Shown: positions 14,816 through 20,031 of the stretch, piece after piece
How positions within the stretch are numbered: the stretch's first letter is position 1
Layout: each line of letters starts with the position of its first letter
Source of the DNA: a virus
IMG/VR virus record: IMGVR_UViG_3300031566_004868
Location: 1 to 20,031 of that record
DNA: 20,031 nucleotides
Reading direction: 5' to 3' (one strand)
The notes under the pieces: model-generated
Database searches by the model: none
What the model was told of the DNA's origin: nothing
What the model saw: the letters and a program-made list of their open reading frames with translations, nothing else
Translations under genes and position numbers: made by a program

Positions 14816-15625
14816 TCACATTCCCAAGCCAACCTGTTCCTCCGGAAATGGAGTCACGTCGTAAAGAGTTCTGTCTGTCTCTTCTGGAGTAAGTTCAATC
14901 TCTCCCTCTTTCTGTATACGAAATTGGAGGTCCTCTTTGATATAGAATCGGGATCCCACTCCTCGGAGTCTTTCGATAACCGCTCCAAAATTCTTTTGCC
15001 GTTGGCTGCCCTGGCTGAAGTAATTGAGGACTCCGATCATGTAGTGATCCACGAATCGATAGGTCGCCTCGATTAACTTGAGGACCTGGTCCGTGCAGAT
15101 AACCGGCTCCAGGCTTACCCATACCTTCACTCCATGACCTGCCAGAAACTTTAGTGCTTTGATTCTATCTGCCGGGATGGCCGCTCCGGGTTCAAACTTC
15201 CGGGATTCCTCCTCATTGTCGAAGGTGAGCGTCGCCCCTACTTTTATATGATCCCCGAACGCTTTGAAAACTGCCAGATCCCGCAAGGATCTGGTTCCGC
15301 CTTTACTGAGAATGGCCGTCGGGATCCGTTGGTCCAGAAGCATCAGCAGCACTTGGCCAGTGATTCTCAGATCTTCGTCCTTATGGCAATATGGATCCCC
15401 GGCAAAGGAGACGAGAACCTGATCTTTTGATCCCTTGATTTTCTGCGCGTCCGTCTGTACCTTTCGGAGAATATCCTGCTTCGGCTCCACCGGTTTGTTA
15501 TGCCAGTTCTGATCCCAATTCAGACAATAACAGTATTGGCAGCCGTGGTCACATCCGGAGTAGATGTTTAAAGCCAACGGTGAGTACTCAAACGCTCTTC
15601 CCTTTGGTACATAGATTGTTCGCAT
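14816..15625 (-). CDS. Radical SAM protein, SPL/SplB-like (269 aa)
   Basis: A radical SAM enzyme related to spore photoproduct lyase-like proteins. The iron-sulfur cluster motif CX3CX2C is at Cys25, Cys29 and Cys32 (YSGCDHGCQYCYCLNW). Typical following elements are VLVSFAGDPYCHKDED (glycine-rich region), RIPTAILSKGGTRS, and VKVWVSLEPVICTDQV (the 'slEPv' segment of the family). The start used is the ATG at 15625 with AAAGGA upstream; the longer open frame to 15808 would overlap the next gene and adds no recognisable sequence. Enzymes of this kind are common in phages, but their substrates are mostly unknown. Repair of thymine photoproducts is only one possibility and should not be assumed. It is encoded beside a methyltransferase-like gene. 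Confidence 0.88.
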   Translation of the reverse strand: MRTIYVPKGRAFEYSPLALNIYSGCDHGCQYCYCLNWDQNWHNKPVEPKQDILRKVQTDAQKIKGSKDQVLVSFAGDPYCHKDEDLRITGQVLLMLLDQRIPTAILSKGGTRSLRDLAVFKAFGDHIKVGATLTFDNEEESRKFEPGAAIPADRIKALKFLAGHGVKVWVSLEPVICTDQVLKLIEATYRFVDHYMIGVLNYFSQGSQRQKNFGAVIERLRGVGSRFYIKEDLQFRIQKEGEIELTPEETDRTLYDVTPFPEEQVGLGM

Positions 15626-15671
15626 GTCTGGATCCTTTCTGTTTCTTCCCCTACTATATATACGAAACCTA

Positions 15672-15707
15672 TACAGGTATCCGTTGTGGCCATGTGATAT
15701 ACCTGTA
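15672..15707. promoter_or_regulatory. Pair of TACNNGTA palindromes before radical SAM gene
   Basis: TACAGGTA (15672-15679) and TACCTGTA (15700-15707), 28 bp apart, lie in the 86-bp gap before the radical SAM gene. The proximal copy reads ATACCTGTATAGG on the coding strand, identical to the copy at 7691-7703. A TATATATA run (15655-15662) lies 9 bp downstream and could serve as a -10 element, with the palindrome taking the place of a normal -35. Confidence 0.6.
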
Positions 15708-15711
15708 AAGC

Positions 15712-16266
15712 TTAGATCCTGAAAAACAGATAATGCTTCTTTTGATAGGACCGGTGAATCACTTCGGTGACCCCTCTCTTTCCAAGGTATAACAGAAACT
15801 TCTTCCATCCCTCTCTATAAAACATAGTGGGGCATTTCCGAATCATGCTGCGCGGATAACCCAAGATGTCCAGCATACCAAAAGGCAAAACTCCAGGCTG
15901 GCGCTGGATGTAGGTTACGAAAACGTGCATCTTGCCGGTTCTCTTTCTTATTCTGCCGAACAGGATCTCCAACTGGCGGAAGGGTACACCGTAAGCGTCC
16001 AGATCTATCACGTCGAATTTTGATAGATCCAGGACCCGCAGCCACTTCACGTTATCCCCCTTGAGAGCAAGAGCCGATCCTCTGTCCTCTTTCTCTATCG
16101 ATGTTACGATTAAACTCTTCTCGGTTTGCATTTGGACACTCTGCCAGATCGTTCCATCGCCAGCGAAGCAATCCAGAACCCGGATCTTTCTTTTATCCGG
16201 TAGATGCTTGGTCCTTAGTCCGATCTTCTCCTCCGGAAAGCTGTTGTCAGTTTGCGCCCTGTTCAA
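15712..16266 (-). CDS. Methyltransferase-like protein (184 aa)
   Basis: It has the layout of a class I SAM-dependent methyltransferase: motif I at residues 30-38 (VLDCFAGDGT), an acidic residue after strand two (TSIEKED, about 56-61), then strand four ending in FDVIDLDAYGVPFRQLE (about 84-100). The last segment resembles the DPYG/DPFG motif of Trm1-type RNA guanine methyltransferases, so RNA or DNA methylation is possible; the substrate is not known. The only start codon available is TTG at 16266, which lies inside the end of the ParB-like gene (20-base overlap) behind the purine-rich AAGGAAGGGG. Motif I is intact, so the protein is probably active. It is co-transcribed with the ParB-like and radical SAM genes. 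Confidence 0.72.
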   Translation of the reverse strand: MNRAQTDNSFPEEKIGLRTKHLPDKRKIRVLDCFAGDGTIWQSVQMQTEKSLIVTSIEKEDRGSALALKGDNVKWLRVLDLSKFDVIDLDAYGVPFRQLEILFGRIRKRTGKMHVFVTYIQRQPGVLPFGMLDILGYPRSMIRKCPTMFYREGWKKFLLYLGKRGVTEVIHRSYQKKHYLFFRI

Positions 16267-16801
16267 CCTCCACCCCTTCCTTGTCTCCGATCTGCTTTAG
16301 CAGTTCCTGGATTGTCTGATAGGTCTTGGGCGACATCGACAATAGGACATGGACCTTTTTGAAATCTCGAACCTCATCTTTGACTTCCGTCAGTCTGCCC
16401 ACCCCGAAACTTCTTACCGACAGCCTTTGGACGTCGCCCATTTTGAAACCGGTGAGTGTGACCGCGGAGGGATCCTCAGAGGCTATCCGTTGCAATGCCG
16501 TCAAAAGCTTTGGTTCGTTCCAATGTCCTCTGATCTTATTCAGCCCAAGAGCTACCTTTTGCTCTTTGCCTGGCTGAACGAATACCTCCACTCCAGGGAT
16601 TCTCTTATTTCCCAATTCCGCCCAGGCTTGACACCGGTGCTTACCTCCGATCACCAGTCCATCCGGATTGACCACGATCGGATCCACCATTCCAACGTCG
16701 GCGAGAAAGTCCTTGAGGGCCCGGTATTCCTCCGGACTCATTTCGTTGGGATCTTCCTTGAGATACCTTAGATCGGAGATTACAAATTGGCGTAGTTTCA
16801 T
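16247..16801 (-). CDS. ParB/sulfiredoxin-fold nuclease-like domain protein (184 aa)
   Basis: The first 90 residues carry the ParB N-terminal fold: a strand-helix start (FVISDLRYL), a helix (ALKDFLADVG), VDPIVVNPDG and the signature box VIGGKHRCQAWAELG at 50-64, where G-G-K-H-R is the nucleotide-binding loop. The C-terminal half does not resemble the helix-turn-helix of true chromosome-partition ParB; it is helical and phage-specific. Such short ParB-like proteins are frequent in phages next to DNA-modification or packaging genes and may bind nucleotides, cut DNA or regulate. It is the first gene after the sigma70-like promoter, with GAGGGG before the ATG at 16801, and heads the three-gene cassette that ends with the radical SAM gene. 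Confidence 0.85.
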   Translation of the reverse strand: MKLRQFVISDLRYLKEDPNEMSPEEYRALKDFLADVGMVDPIVVNPDGLVIGGKHRCQAWAELGNKRIPGVEVFVQPGKEQKVALGLNKIRGHWNEPKLLTALQRIASEDPSAVTLTGFKMGDVQRLSVRSFGVGRLTEVKDEVRDFKKVHVLLSMSPKTYQTIQELLKQIGDKEGVEVEQGAN

Positions 16802-16824
16802 CTTCCCCTCGTCAGATGTAAGAT

Positions 16825-16898
16825 GGCCCAGGCCGTTGCGATGCTTCTCAATATGTGGAGATCATCGTCCCCTGAGAAGTATCCTGCCGGCCTGGGCC
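16825..16898 (-). ncRNA. Structured leader upstream of ParB-like gene
   Basis: GGCCCAGGCC (16825-16834) is an exact inverted repeat of GGCCTGGGCC (16889-16898). Inside it GATGCTTCTCA and TGAGAAGTATC pair over 10 of 11 positions, leaving a 22-base loop and a small internal loop. The element lies between the predicted transcription start and the ParB-like gene, so the mRNA would begin with a stable two-helix structure. It could be a regulatory leader or a small RNA. No known riboswitch class is recognised. The single non-Watson-Crick position forms G-U only if the plus strand is transcribed, so the strand is not settled. Confidence 0.45.
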
Positions 16899-16924
16899 TG
16901 TTGTAAGTATCGAATCCACAACAG
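16898..16924. promoter_or_regulatory. Operator-like inverted repeat at predicted transcription start
   Basis: CTGTTGT (16898-16904) and ACAACAG (16918-16924) form a 7-bp inverted repeat with a 13-base spacer. It abuts the -10 box and covers the expected start of transcription, a typical place for a repressor site. The small helix-turn-helix-like protein at 17739-17945 is a possible but unproven partner. Confidence 0.5.
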
Positions 16925-16954
16925 TATATAAAACGTGGCTCCGCACCTTGTCAA
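16925..16954 (-). promoter_or_regulatory. Sigma70-type promoter for the ParB/methyltransferase/radical SAM genes
   Basis: The coding strand has TTGACA (16949-16954), an 18-base spacer and TATATA (16925-16930). The -35 matches the consensus fully and the -10 in five of six positions. It is the only intergenic TTGACA on the coding strand of the window and lies in one of the two larger gaps that lack a TACNNGTA motif. It is likely read by host RNA polymerase early in infection. Confidence 0.72.
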
Positions 16955-16963
16955 GAACTTTTT

Positions 16964-17185
16964 TCAATTTTTCCCCGGACCAGGACAGAGAGACGTCACC
17001 GTCTTGGCCAGGACCACCTTGGCTCCCCCTCCTACGAAGTGATAAATCCATGCCTTCAGCACTCCTGAACCATCTTCGAAGTTGGCTCCGATTACACCGT
17101 GGGGATCTCGATCCAAATGCACCAGGTCCACCCTGGAGATCTCTCTTAAGAGTCGAGGTCCTTTTCTTGTTTTCACTATCAGCAT
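16964..17185 (-). CDS. Unknown small protein (73 aa)
   Basis: Not recognised. The ATG at 17185 lies inside the end of the preceding gene (ATGCTGA, seven-base overlap), which supports it being real and translationally coupled. The protein is mixed: a basic start (MLIVKTRKGPRLLREI), an acidic central segment (DLVHLDRDPHGVIGANF) and a hydrophobic, glycine-rich end (WIYHFVGGGAKVVLAKTV). The pattern suggests a small compact beta-rich domain. It is the last gene before the promoter region of the next operon. An A-rich stretch follows its stop on the coding strand. Confidence 0.65.
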   Translation of the reverse strand: MLIVKTRKGPRLLREISRVDLVHLDRDPHGVIGANFEDGSGVLKAWIYHFVGGGAKVVLAKTVTSLCPGPGKN

Positions 17186-17727
17186 GGCGGCTTCCTCTTT
17201 GCCTCCGGCATTGGATCCAGCCAGCCGCCCACTTTTGTAATGTCCATCCTCAAAAACTCTGCTGGCGTCAGATAGCGGTAACCCTGAAAGCCGTTAAAGA
17301 GAACAGGTCTAATCCAGGTCCACGTCGGTGCGTTCATCAGAACCCAAAAGCCGTCTTTGAATGAATGAAAAATGTCGTAGAGTGATCCCCCCAAGAAATC
17401 GATTCCTTTCATCAGATGAGGAGGTCCCGGCGTTTTTCTATTGTCCTTTAAGGGAAGTTTAATAGAACTGTTTCCACTCAAGACCGTTCGTGGATCCAAA
17501 TCCTTATATCTGATCGTCACGTCTTTTGGACCGGTGAAGCAGAGAAAACTGGTCGCGTATCCTCTTAGGAATCCATCCATCACATAGAACACTCTATCGC
17601 CGACTCTGTAATCTTTTGGACGTGTGGCAAAGCGCCTGAAGTAGTAACCTCCATCCCTCTTTGCTGCTTCCGCCTCCTCTGCCGCTTCCTTGATTCTGTT
17701 TTTTGGAGTGGTCACCAGCAGATCCAT
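17179..17727 (-). CDS. Unknown phage accessory protein (182 aa)
   Basis: Not assigned to a family. The ATG at 17727 is preferred because GGGAGG lies four bases upstream; an ATG five codons earlier (17742) forms an ATGA overlap with the previous stop but lacks a ribosome binding site. After an alanine- and glutamate-rich helix (about 10-25) comes the segment YYFRRFATRPKDYRVGDRVF. There an aromatic/basic stretch precedes a small strand 'vGDrvfyv' and then GFLRGYATSFLCF, a layout like nucleic-acid-binding ASCH/PUA-type folds. The second half has many aromatic residues (SFKDGFWVLMNAPTWTW) and ends with a LTPAEFLRMD helix. The ASCH/PUA comparison is weak inference only. It overlaps the 73-residue gene by seven bases. 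Confidence 0.75.
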   Translation of the reverse strand: MDLLVTTPKNRIKEAAEEAEAAKRDGGYYFRRFATRPKDYRVGDRVFYVMDGFLRGYATSFLCFTGPKDVTIRYKDLDPRTVLSGNSSIKLPLKDNRKTPGPPHLMKGIDFLGGSLYDIFHSFKDGFWVLMNAPTWTWIRPVLFNGFQGYRYLTPAEFLRMDITKVGGWLDPMPEAKRKPPC

Positions 17728-17738
17728 GTTCCCTCCCT

Positions 17739-17945
17739 TCATTTGTTTATTGCAGCTTCGAATTCCTCAGCAAATATCCTGTCCACCGTTCCGGGTGTCA
17801 CCCGAAACCTTTTTGCAATTCTGTTGATCTCCCCTAAGGTCAATTCGAAGCCCTCTAACTTGCTCGGCCAGTCCGGAATCATCTGCCCCCGCGCTTCCAT
17901 CCTCAACCTCCAGATGCGATCGTCGATTCCCCTCGACGTTATCAC
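17739..17945 (-). CDS. Small helix-turn-helix-like protein (68 aa)
   Basis: Residues about 35-62 (LTLGEINRIAKRFRVTPGTV then DRIFAEEFE) look like a helix-turn-helix: a first helix, a turn at RVT and a recognition helix. Such small proteins act as DNA-binding regulators or fragments of them. The GTG at 17945 gives a GTGA overlap with the preceding Cys-rich gene. An ATG at 17900 with GGAGG six bases before it would give a 53-residue form that still has the whole motif, so the true start is open. It is a candidate binder of one of the operator-like repeats in this window, with no direct evidence. Confidence 0.62.
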   Translation of the reverse strand: MITSRGIDDRIWRLRMEARGQMIPDWPSKLEGFELTLGEINRIAKRFRVTPGTVDRIFAEEFEAAINK

Positions 17946-18622
17946 TCTATCGCCAATTCCGGTGACCTCTTCTTACGCTTCGGATTGTGATCCGGATCGT
18001 CATGCGGGACCTGCACCGGAGTAATTCCCCGGAGCTTCAGCTTCTCAATCTCTTCCGCCGGCGTTTGATCCGTTACGATCTTCTCTATCCGGACCGGCTT
18101 GAAAGCGTGAAAGATACAGGGCTTCCAAATATGCCGCTCAACCTTCATCCCTTGAACCATCTCGTCCGGCAGCTTTTCTCTGATCCCTTTAGGATGGACC
18201 AATAGGATCCAAGTCTCATCCAGGGTTAGAGCCTTTGGGATCGACGATATCCGTTTCGATACCCCCAGCTTCTCCGCCTCCTCCTCAAAATCATGCATGG
18301 TGGGATAGAAGCTTTCACCGACCCACATTAAGCCGACTGTCCCGAGCTCATCACTGTAACAGATCGGGCAGTGTGCGTCGTGACAAGGTGCAAGAGCCGG
18401 GATTCCTTCCTCCTCCATCGTCAGCGCTTTGCAGTTCTCCCCAAAGAATTCTTTTCCATCCATCCAGCGGATCCCCAGGCTCGGCTTAATCCCATGACCA
18501 CACGTCGGGCACTGTCCCACCGGATACGGCAACCGATCGCATACCATCCGACCAGGTCCGCCCACCAGGTACAATCCTCCAACTATCCGAAATCCACAAC
18601 CGCGTTTTTCTTCTACTGACAT
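17942..18622 (-). CDS. Cys-rich conserved phage protein, zinc-binding type (226 aa)
   Basis: The N-terminal half has the pattern of a protein found in many phages and prophages: RGCGFRIVGGLYLVGG, then MVCDRLPYPVGQCPTCGHG, GENC and APCHDAHCPICYS. The CPTC and HCPIC pairs look like two metal-binding knuckles. From about 95 on the protein is globular and has no further cysteine cluster except one near 170; it ends in a basic tail (PKRKKRSPEL). Its function is not established. The ATG at 18622 has GGGAG before it. It sits between the DUF6166-like gene and the small helix-turn-helix-like gene, with a four-base stop/start overlap to the latter. Recognition of the family is from its motifs, not from a database search. 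Confidence 0.72.
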   Translation of the reverse strand: MSVEEKRGCGFRIVGGLYLVGGPGRMVCDRLPYPVGQCPTCGHGIKPSLGIRWMDGKEFFGENCKALTMEEEGIPALAPCHDAHCPICYSDELGTVGLMWVGESFYPTMHDFEEEAEKLGVSKRISSIPKALTLDETWILLVHPKGIREKLPDEMVQGMKVERHIWKPCIFHAFKPVRIEKIVTDQTPAEEIEKLKLRGITPVQVPHDDPDHNPKRKKRSPELAIE

Positions 18623-18625
18623 AGC

Positions 18626-19066
18626 TCAACTCCCTTCACTGGTTTTTTCTTCGGCCTTTTCCATTTCTCTTGCCAGATCAGGATTTCGCCTCAGCAGATC
18701 CTTCCACCAGCTTGTTATATCGGAGTCGGTAAGCTGAAAGCTCTGTCCCTTTTTTAATCCGGCTATCACATTCCACTTAAAGTCGTGATAAAGTGCAACC
18801 TGTCGGCTCTGCTTGCCGAAGAAATCCGCCAGGATAGAACGAGATAACTCCGCCGGTCCGGATCCTCCATATCCCCAGGAGAATCCCGTTGGATCCCGCT
18901 CCCCTGAGTGCGGTAGTGGTTTGATGTCTGTGCCTCTCAATACGTTTACCTGTTCGATGGGAACTCCATCCTCATCGCCCACATCTCCCTTATAGATTAT
19001 GTCCGACATTCTGTTTCTCCCTTCTATTGATTTGAGGATCTGCTCCTCGATATTCTGGATGCTCAT
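18626..19066 (-). CDS. DUF6166-like protein (146 aa)
   Basis: The stretch GFSWGYGGSGPAELSRSIL followed by LYHDFKWNVIAGL and a final DSDITSWWKDLL is the signature layout of the DUF6166 family: a WGYGGSGPA loop, a helix, then a YxxFK segment. The family is widespread in phages and plasmids and has no known function. Two starts are possible: ATG 19066 (GGGGG before it) and ATG 19009 (GGGAG seven bases before it), the second giving a length and beginning (MSDIIYKGDV) more like the family. A stable hairpin lies 20 bp upstream of the first start. It is followed directly by the Cys-rich gene. Confidence 0.78.
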   Translation of the reverse strand: MSIQNIEEQILKSIEGRNRMSDIIYKGDVGDEDGVPIEQVNVLRGTDIKPLPHSGERDPTGFSWGYGGSGPAELSRSILADFFGKQSRQVALYHDFKWNVIAGLKKGQSFQLTDSDITSWWKDLLRRNPDLAREMEKAEEKTSEGS

Positions 19067-19085
19067 TCTTCCCCCTTTTTTCTTT

Positions 19086-19140
19086 GGCCGGCCCCGGGTA
19101 GCTGATCGTTTGATTTCATCGGATAAGACCGGGACCGGCC
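19086..19140 (-). promoter_or_regulatory. Strong leader hairpin upstream of DUF6166-like gene
   Basis: GGCCGGCCCCGG (19086-19097) pairs with CCGGGACCGGCC (19129-19140) over 12 positions, enclosing a 31-base loop. The one non-canonical position is U-G in RNA made from the coding strand but C-A in the opposite strand, which supports a transcript in the gene direction. It lies just before the purine-rich ribosome binding site and may control translation or act as a transcript-end or processing signal. The remaining gap up to 19275 holds a GAGAGGAGG stretch without a start codon and no recognisable gene. Confidence 0.55.
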
Positions 19141-19256
19141 AGGCGAACTATGAATCCCTCCGATTCCTCAGCGTGTCGCTCCTATCCGGAGCCGAAATCA
19201 AAGGGAGGCTTTGAACCGGATTCCTCTATACGACCTCCTCTCTTTTAAATTACCTT

Positions 19257-19278
19257 TGTTGTGTCATATCGGCGATTA
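19257..19278 (-). repeat. 22-bp exact copy of tail gene segment 1548-1569
   Basis: The 22 bases at 19257-19278 are identical to 1548-1569, inside the gene after the tape measure, in the same orientation. The copy provides the TAA stop (19276-19278) of the zinc-ribbon-like gene. A 22-base match is not expected by chance in 20 kb. See the 78-bp repeat 38 bp away. Confidence 0.85.
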
Positions 19279-19683
19279 GCCGATGCAACCGCCCTGTCCC
19301 TTACCCTTCTTCTTCGCTCGTTGTAAGTCTACCCCAGCCTGTGACCACCTTATCCGATGCGCTCGTAAGTTCCGCCGCGCTCTGTTTAGCCTTTTCGTCT
19401 TTTCCTTCTCCCGCTGCTCGTCGACCTTCTGGTCCATCTTCATGATCCAGTCCTTGAATTCCTTGTCACTCAGCTTGGCCTTTTTGTCCAGGCACTGCCG
19501 GCAGATCCAGTATCTCTTGTCTTTGTCCCGAACATTCGGCCTGATGGCCAGAAGCAGCCGGCCTCCGTGCCAATGATGCTCCGGTTTCTTTCTGCCGGCC
19601 CCCTCCCATCCGTCACCCCAACCTTGCAAACTGGAGTCTCCGGATTTGTGGCAATCACAACAGCGTATCGCTGATCGTCCCAT
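19276..19683 (-). CDS. Zinc-ribbon-like basic protein with a captured tape-measure segment (135 aa)
   Basis: The N-terminal half looks like a small zinc-binding domain: CCDCHKSGDSS, a glycine- and tryptophan-rich loop (GWGDGWEGAGRKK), HHWHGGRLL, then WICRQCLDKK. The C-terminal part is strongly basic. Its residues from about 98 to 122 (KRLNRARRNLRAHRIRWSQA, then GVDLQR) are encoded by a 78-bp block identical to part of the tape-measure gene but read in another frame. Its stop codon lies inside a second copied fragment. The original C-terminus is therefore probably lost and replaced. The ATG at 19683 has a strong AGGAGG upstream, and three TACNNGTA sites lie in the gap before it. DNA or RNA binding is plausible from the zinc site and charge; no enzyme motif is seen. 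Confidence 0.75.
   Translation of the reverse strand: MGRSAIRCCDCHKSGDSSLQGWGDGWEGAGRKKPEHHWHGGRLLLAIRPNVRDKDKRYWICRQCLDKKAKLSDKEFKDWIMKMDQKVDEQREKEKTKRLNRARRNLRAHRIRWSQAGVDLQRAKKKGKGQGGCIG
19317..19394 (-). repeat. 78-bp exact copy of tape-measure segment 3175-3252
   Basis: Bases 19317-19394 are identical to 3175-3252, in the same orientation. In the tape measure the block reads KQSAAELTSASDKVVTGWGR in the middle; here the frame differs and gives an arginine-rich sequence. The match ends sharply on both sides, as in a recent transfer or an assembly joining artefact. Confidence 0.95.
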
Positions 19684-19708
19684 ACTCTTTACCTCCTGCC
19701 AGATCCCG

Positions 19709-19774
19709 TACCTGTATAGATCGTCCTGATCAGCAGGATCTTTACAAGTATCCCGCAGCTGGACGGTACAGGTA
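19709..19774. promoter_or_regulatory. Three TACNNGTA palindromes upstream of zinc-ribbon-like gene
   Basis: TACCTGTA (19709-19716), TACAAGTA (19743-19750) and TACAGGTA (19767-19774) lie in the 101-bp gap before the gene starting at 19683. Spacings are 34 and 24 bp. A CTGATCAG palindrome lies between the first two. The gene has a strong ribosome binding site, so this is a good candidate control region. Confidence 0.6.
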
Positions 19775-19784
19775 TCCGATCCGA

Positions 19785-20027
19785 CTATCTAAGATTAAGA
19801 TTCGGTTTCTCATCCCATGACATGGACTTCACCTTAAACCGGTTAAGGGCATCATCCTGGGCCCTCTCGAGCAACGCGCCCTTGGCTGCCTTGCTCAATT
19901 CTGCTGGGACCCAGAAGTGATAGTGCTCCCCCTCTTTGCCGTGCGATATGCAGTAATCCAATCCGGCGATCTTATCACCTTCGACTCTCTCAGCAAAATC
20001 AAAACTGAGATCTCTAAAGATCTGCAT
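19785..20027 (-). CDS. Unknown small protein (80 aa)
   Basis: Not recognised. The ATG at 20027 is only four bases from the window edge, so its ribosome binding site cannot be seen and a longer N-terminus is possible. The protein has a beta-like first half with histidines and aromatic residues (DYCISHGKEGEHYHFWVPAE), then a helix (LSKAAKGALLERAQDDALNR) and a polar C-terminus. It could be a small accessory domain. The downstream gap carries three TACNNGTA motifs, so transcription is probably reset after this gene. Confidence 0.6.
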   Translation of the reverse strand: MQIFRDLSFDFAERVEGDKIAGLDYCISHGKEGEHYHFWVPAELSKAAKGALLERAQDDALNRFKVKSMSWDEKPNLNLR

Positions 20028-20031
20028 AAAT

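Noticed and set aside
14816-15625. Calling the radical SAM protein a true spore photoproduct lyase
   Set aside because: Only the cluster motif and general family segments are visible. Phage members of this family have diverse or unknown substrates.
15626-15808. Longer N-terminus for the radical SAM protein
   Set aside because: The extra 61 codons overlap the methyltransferase-like gene and cover an intergenic gap with two palindromes. The ATG at 15625 has a good ribosome binding site and a typical family start.
16925-16934. Archaeal TATA box reading of TTTTATATA
   Set aside because: A full TTGACA lies 18 bp upstream and ribosome binding sites are strong throughout, so a bacterial sigma70 promoter fits better.
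19067-19275. Possible tRNA in the gap (a GGTTCAAAGCC-like stretch on the minus strand)
   Set aside because: No acceptor stem, anticodon arm or CCA end can be fitted around it.

Overview
The window is a continuous stretch of a tailed double-stranded DNA virus (Caudoviricetes, long-tailed HK97-fold type) or a prophage of one. Every supported gene lies on the minus strand, so transcription runs from position 20031 towards 1. The host is probably a bacterium. Several starts have strong AGGAGG-type ribosome binding sites (before the genes starting at 5222, 5639, 8063 and 19683), and one clear sigma70-type promoter (TTGACA, 18 bp, TATATA) lies at 16925-16954. Nothing identifies the host more closely. 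No integrase, lysis, polymerase or rRNA gene was seen, and I found no convincing tRNA or CRISPR array.

Layout in transcription order (right to left). 20027-16964 holds small accessory genes: an unknown 80-residue protein, a zinc-ribbon-like basic protein, a DUF6166-like protein, a Cys-rich protein, a small helix-turn-helix-like protein and two unknowns. 16963-16802 is a control region with a sigma70-like promoter, an operator-like inverted repeat and a structured leader. 16801-14816 encodes a ParB/sulfiredoxin-fold protein, a methyltransferase-like protein and a radical SAM protein of the spore-photoproduct-lyase type. 14744-7200 is the packaging and head module: small and large terminase, a portal fused to a MuF domain, a prohead protease fused to the major capsid protein, a small head-associated protein, an acidic protein and the gp6-like connector. 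6642-1 is the neck and tail module: gp10-like neck protein, tail terminator-like protein, an unknown, the major tail protein, tail assembly chaperone with its frameshift product, tape measure, and two distal tail proteins, the last running off the left edge.

Several genes use compact coding tricks. There is a textbook A AAA AAC slippery site between the two chaperone frames, and a strong internal ribosome binding site that would release a separate 481-residue capsid protein from inside the protease-capsid gene. The terminase genes overlap by about 161 bases out of frame, and there are several short stop/start overlaps.

Two features are not explained by ordinary annotation. First, an 8-bp palindrome TACNNGTA, often extended to WTACNNGTATAGG on the coding strand, occurs 13 times in six of the nine intergenic gaps of about 60 bp or more, just upstream of genes. 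It looks like the site of a phage-wide regulator or an unusual promoter class. Second, the end of the zinc-ribbon-like gene at 19.3 kb contains a 78-bp exact copy of part of the tape-measure gene, read in another frame, and 38 bp away a 22-bp exact copy of part of the next tail gene. The two copies keep the same order and orientation as their sources.
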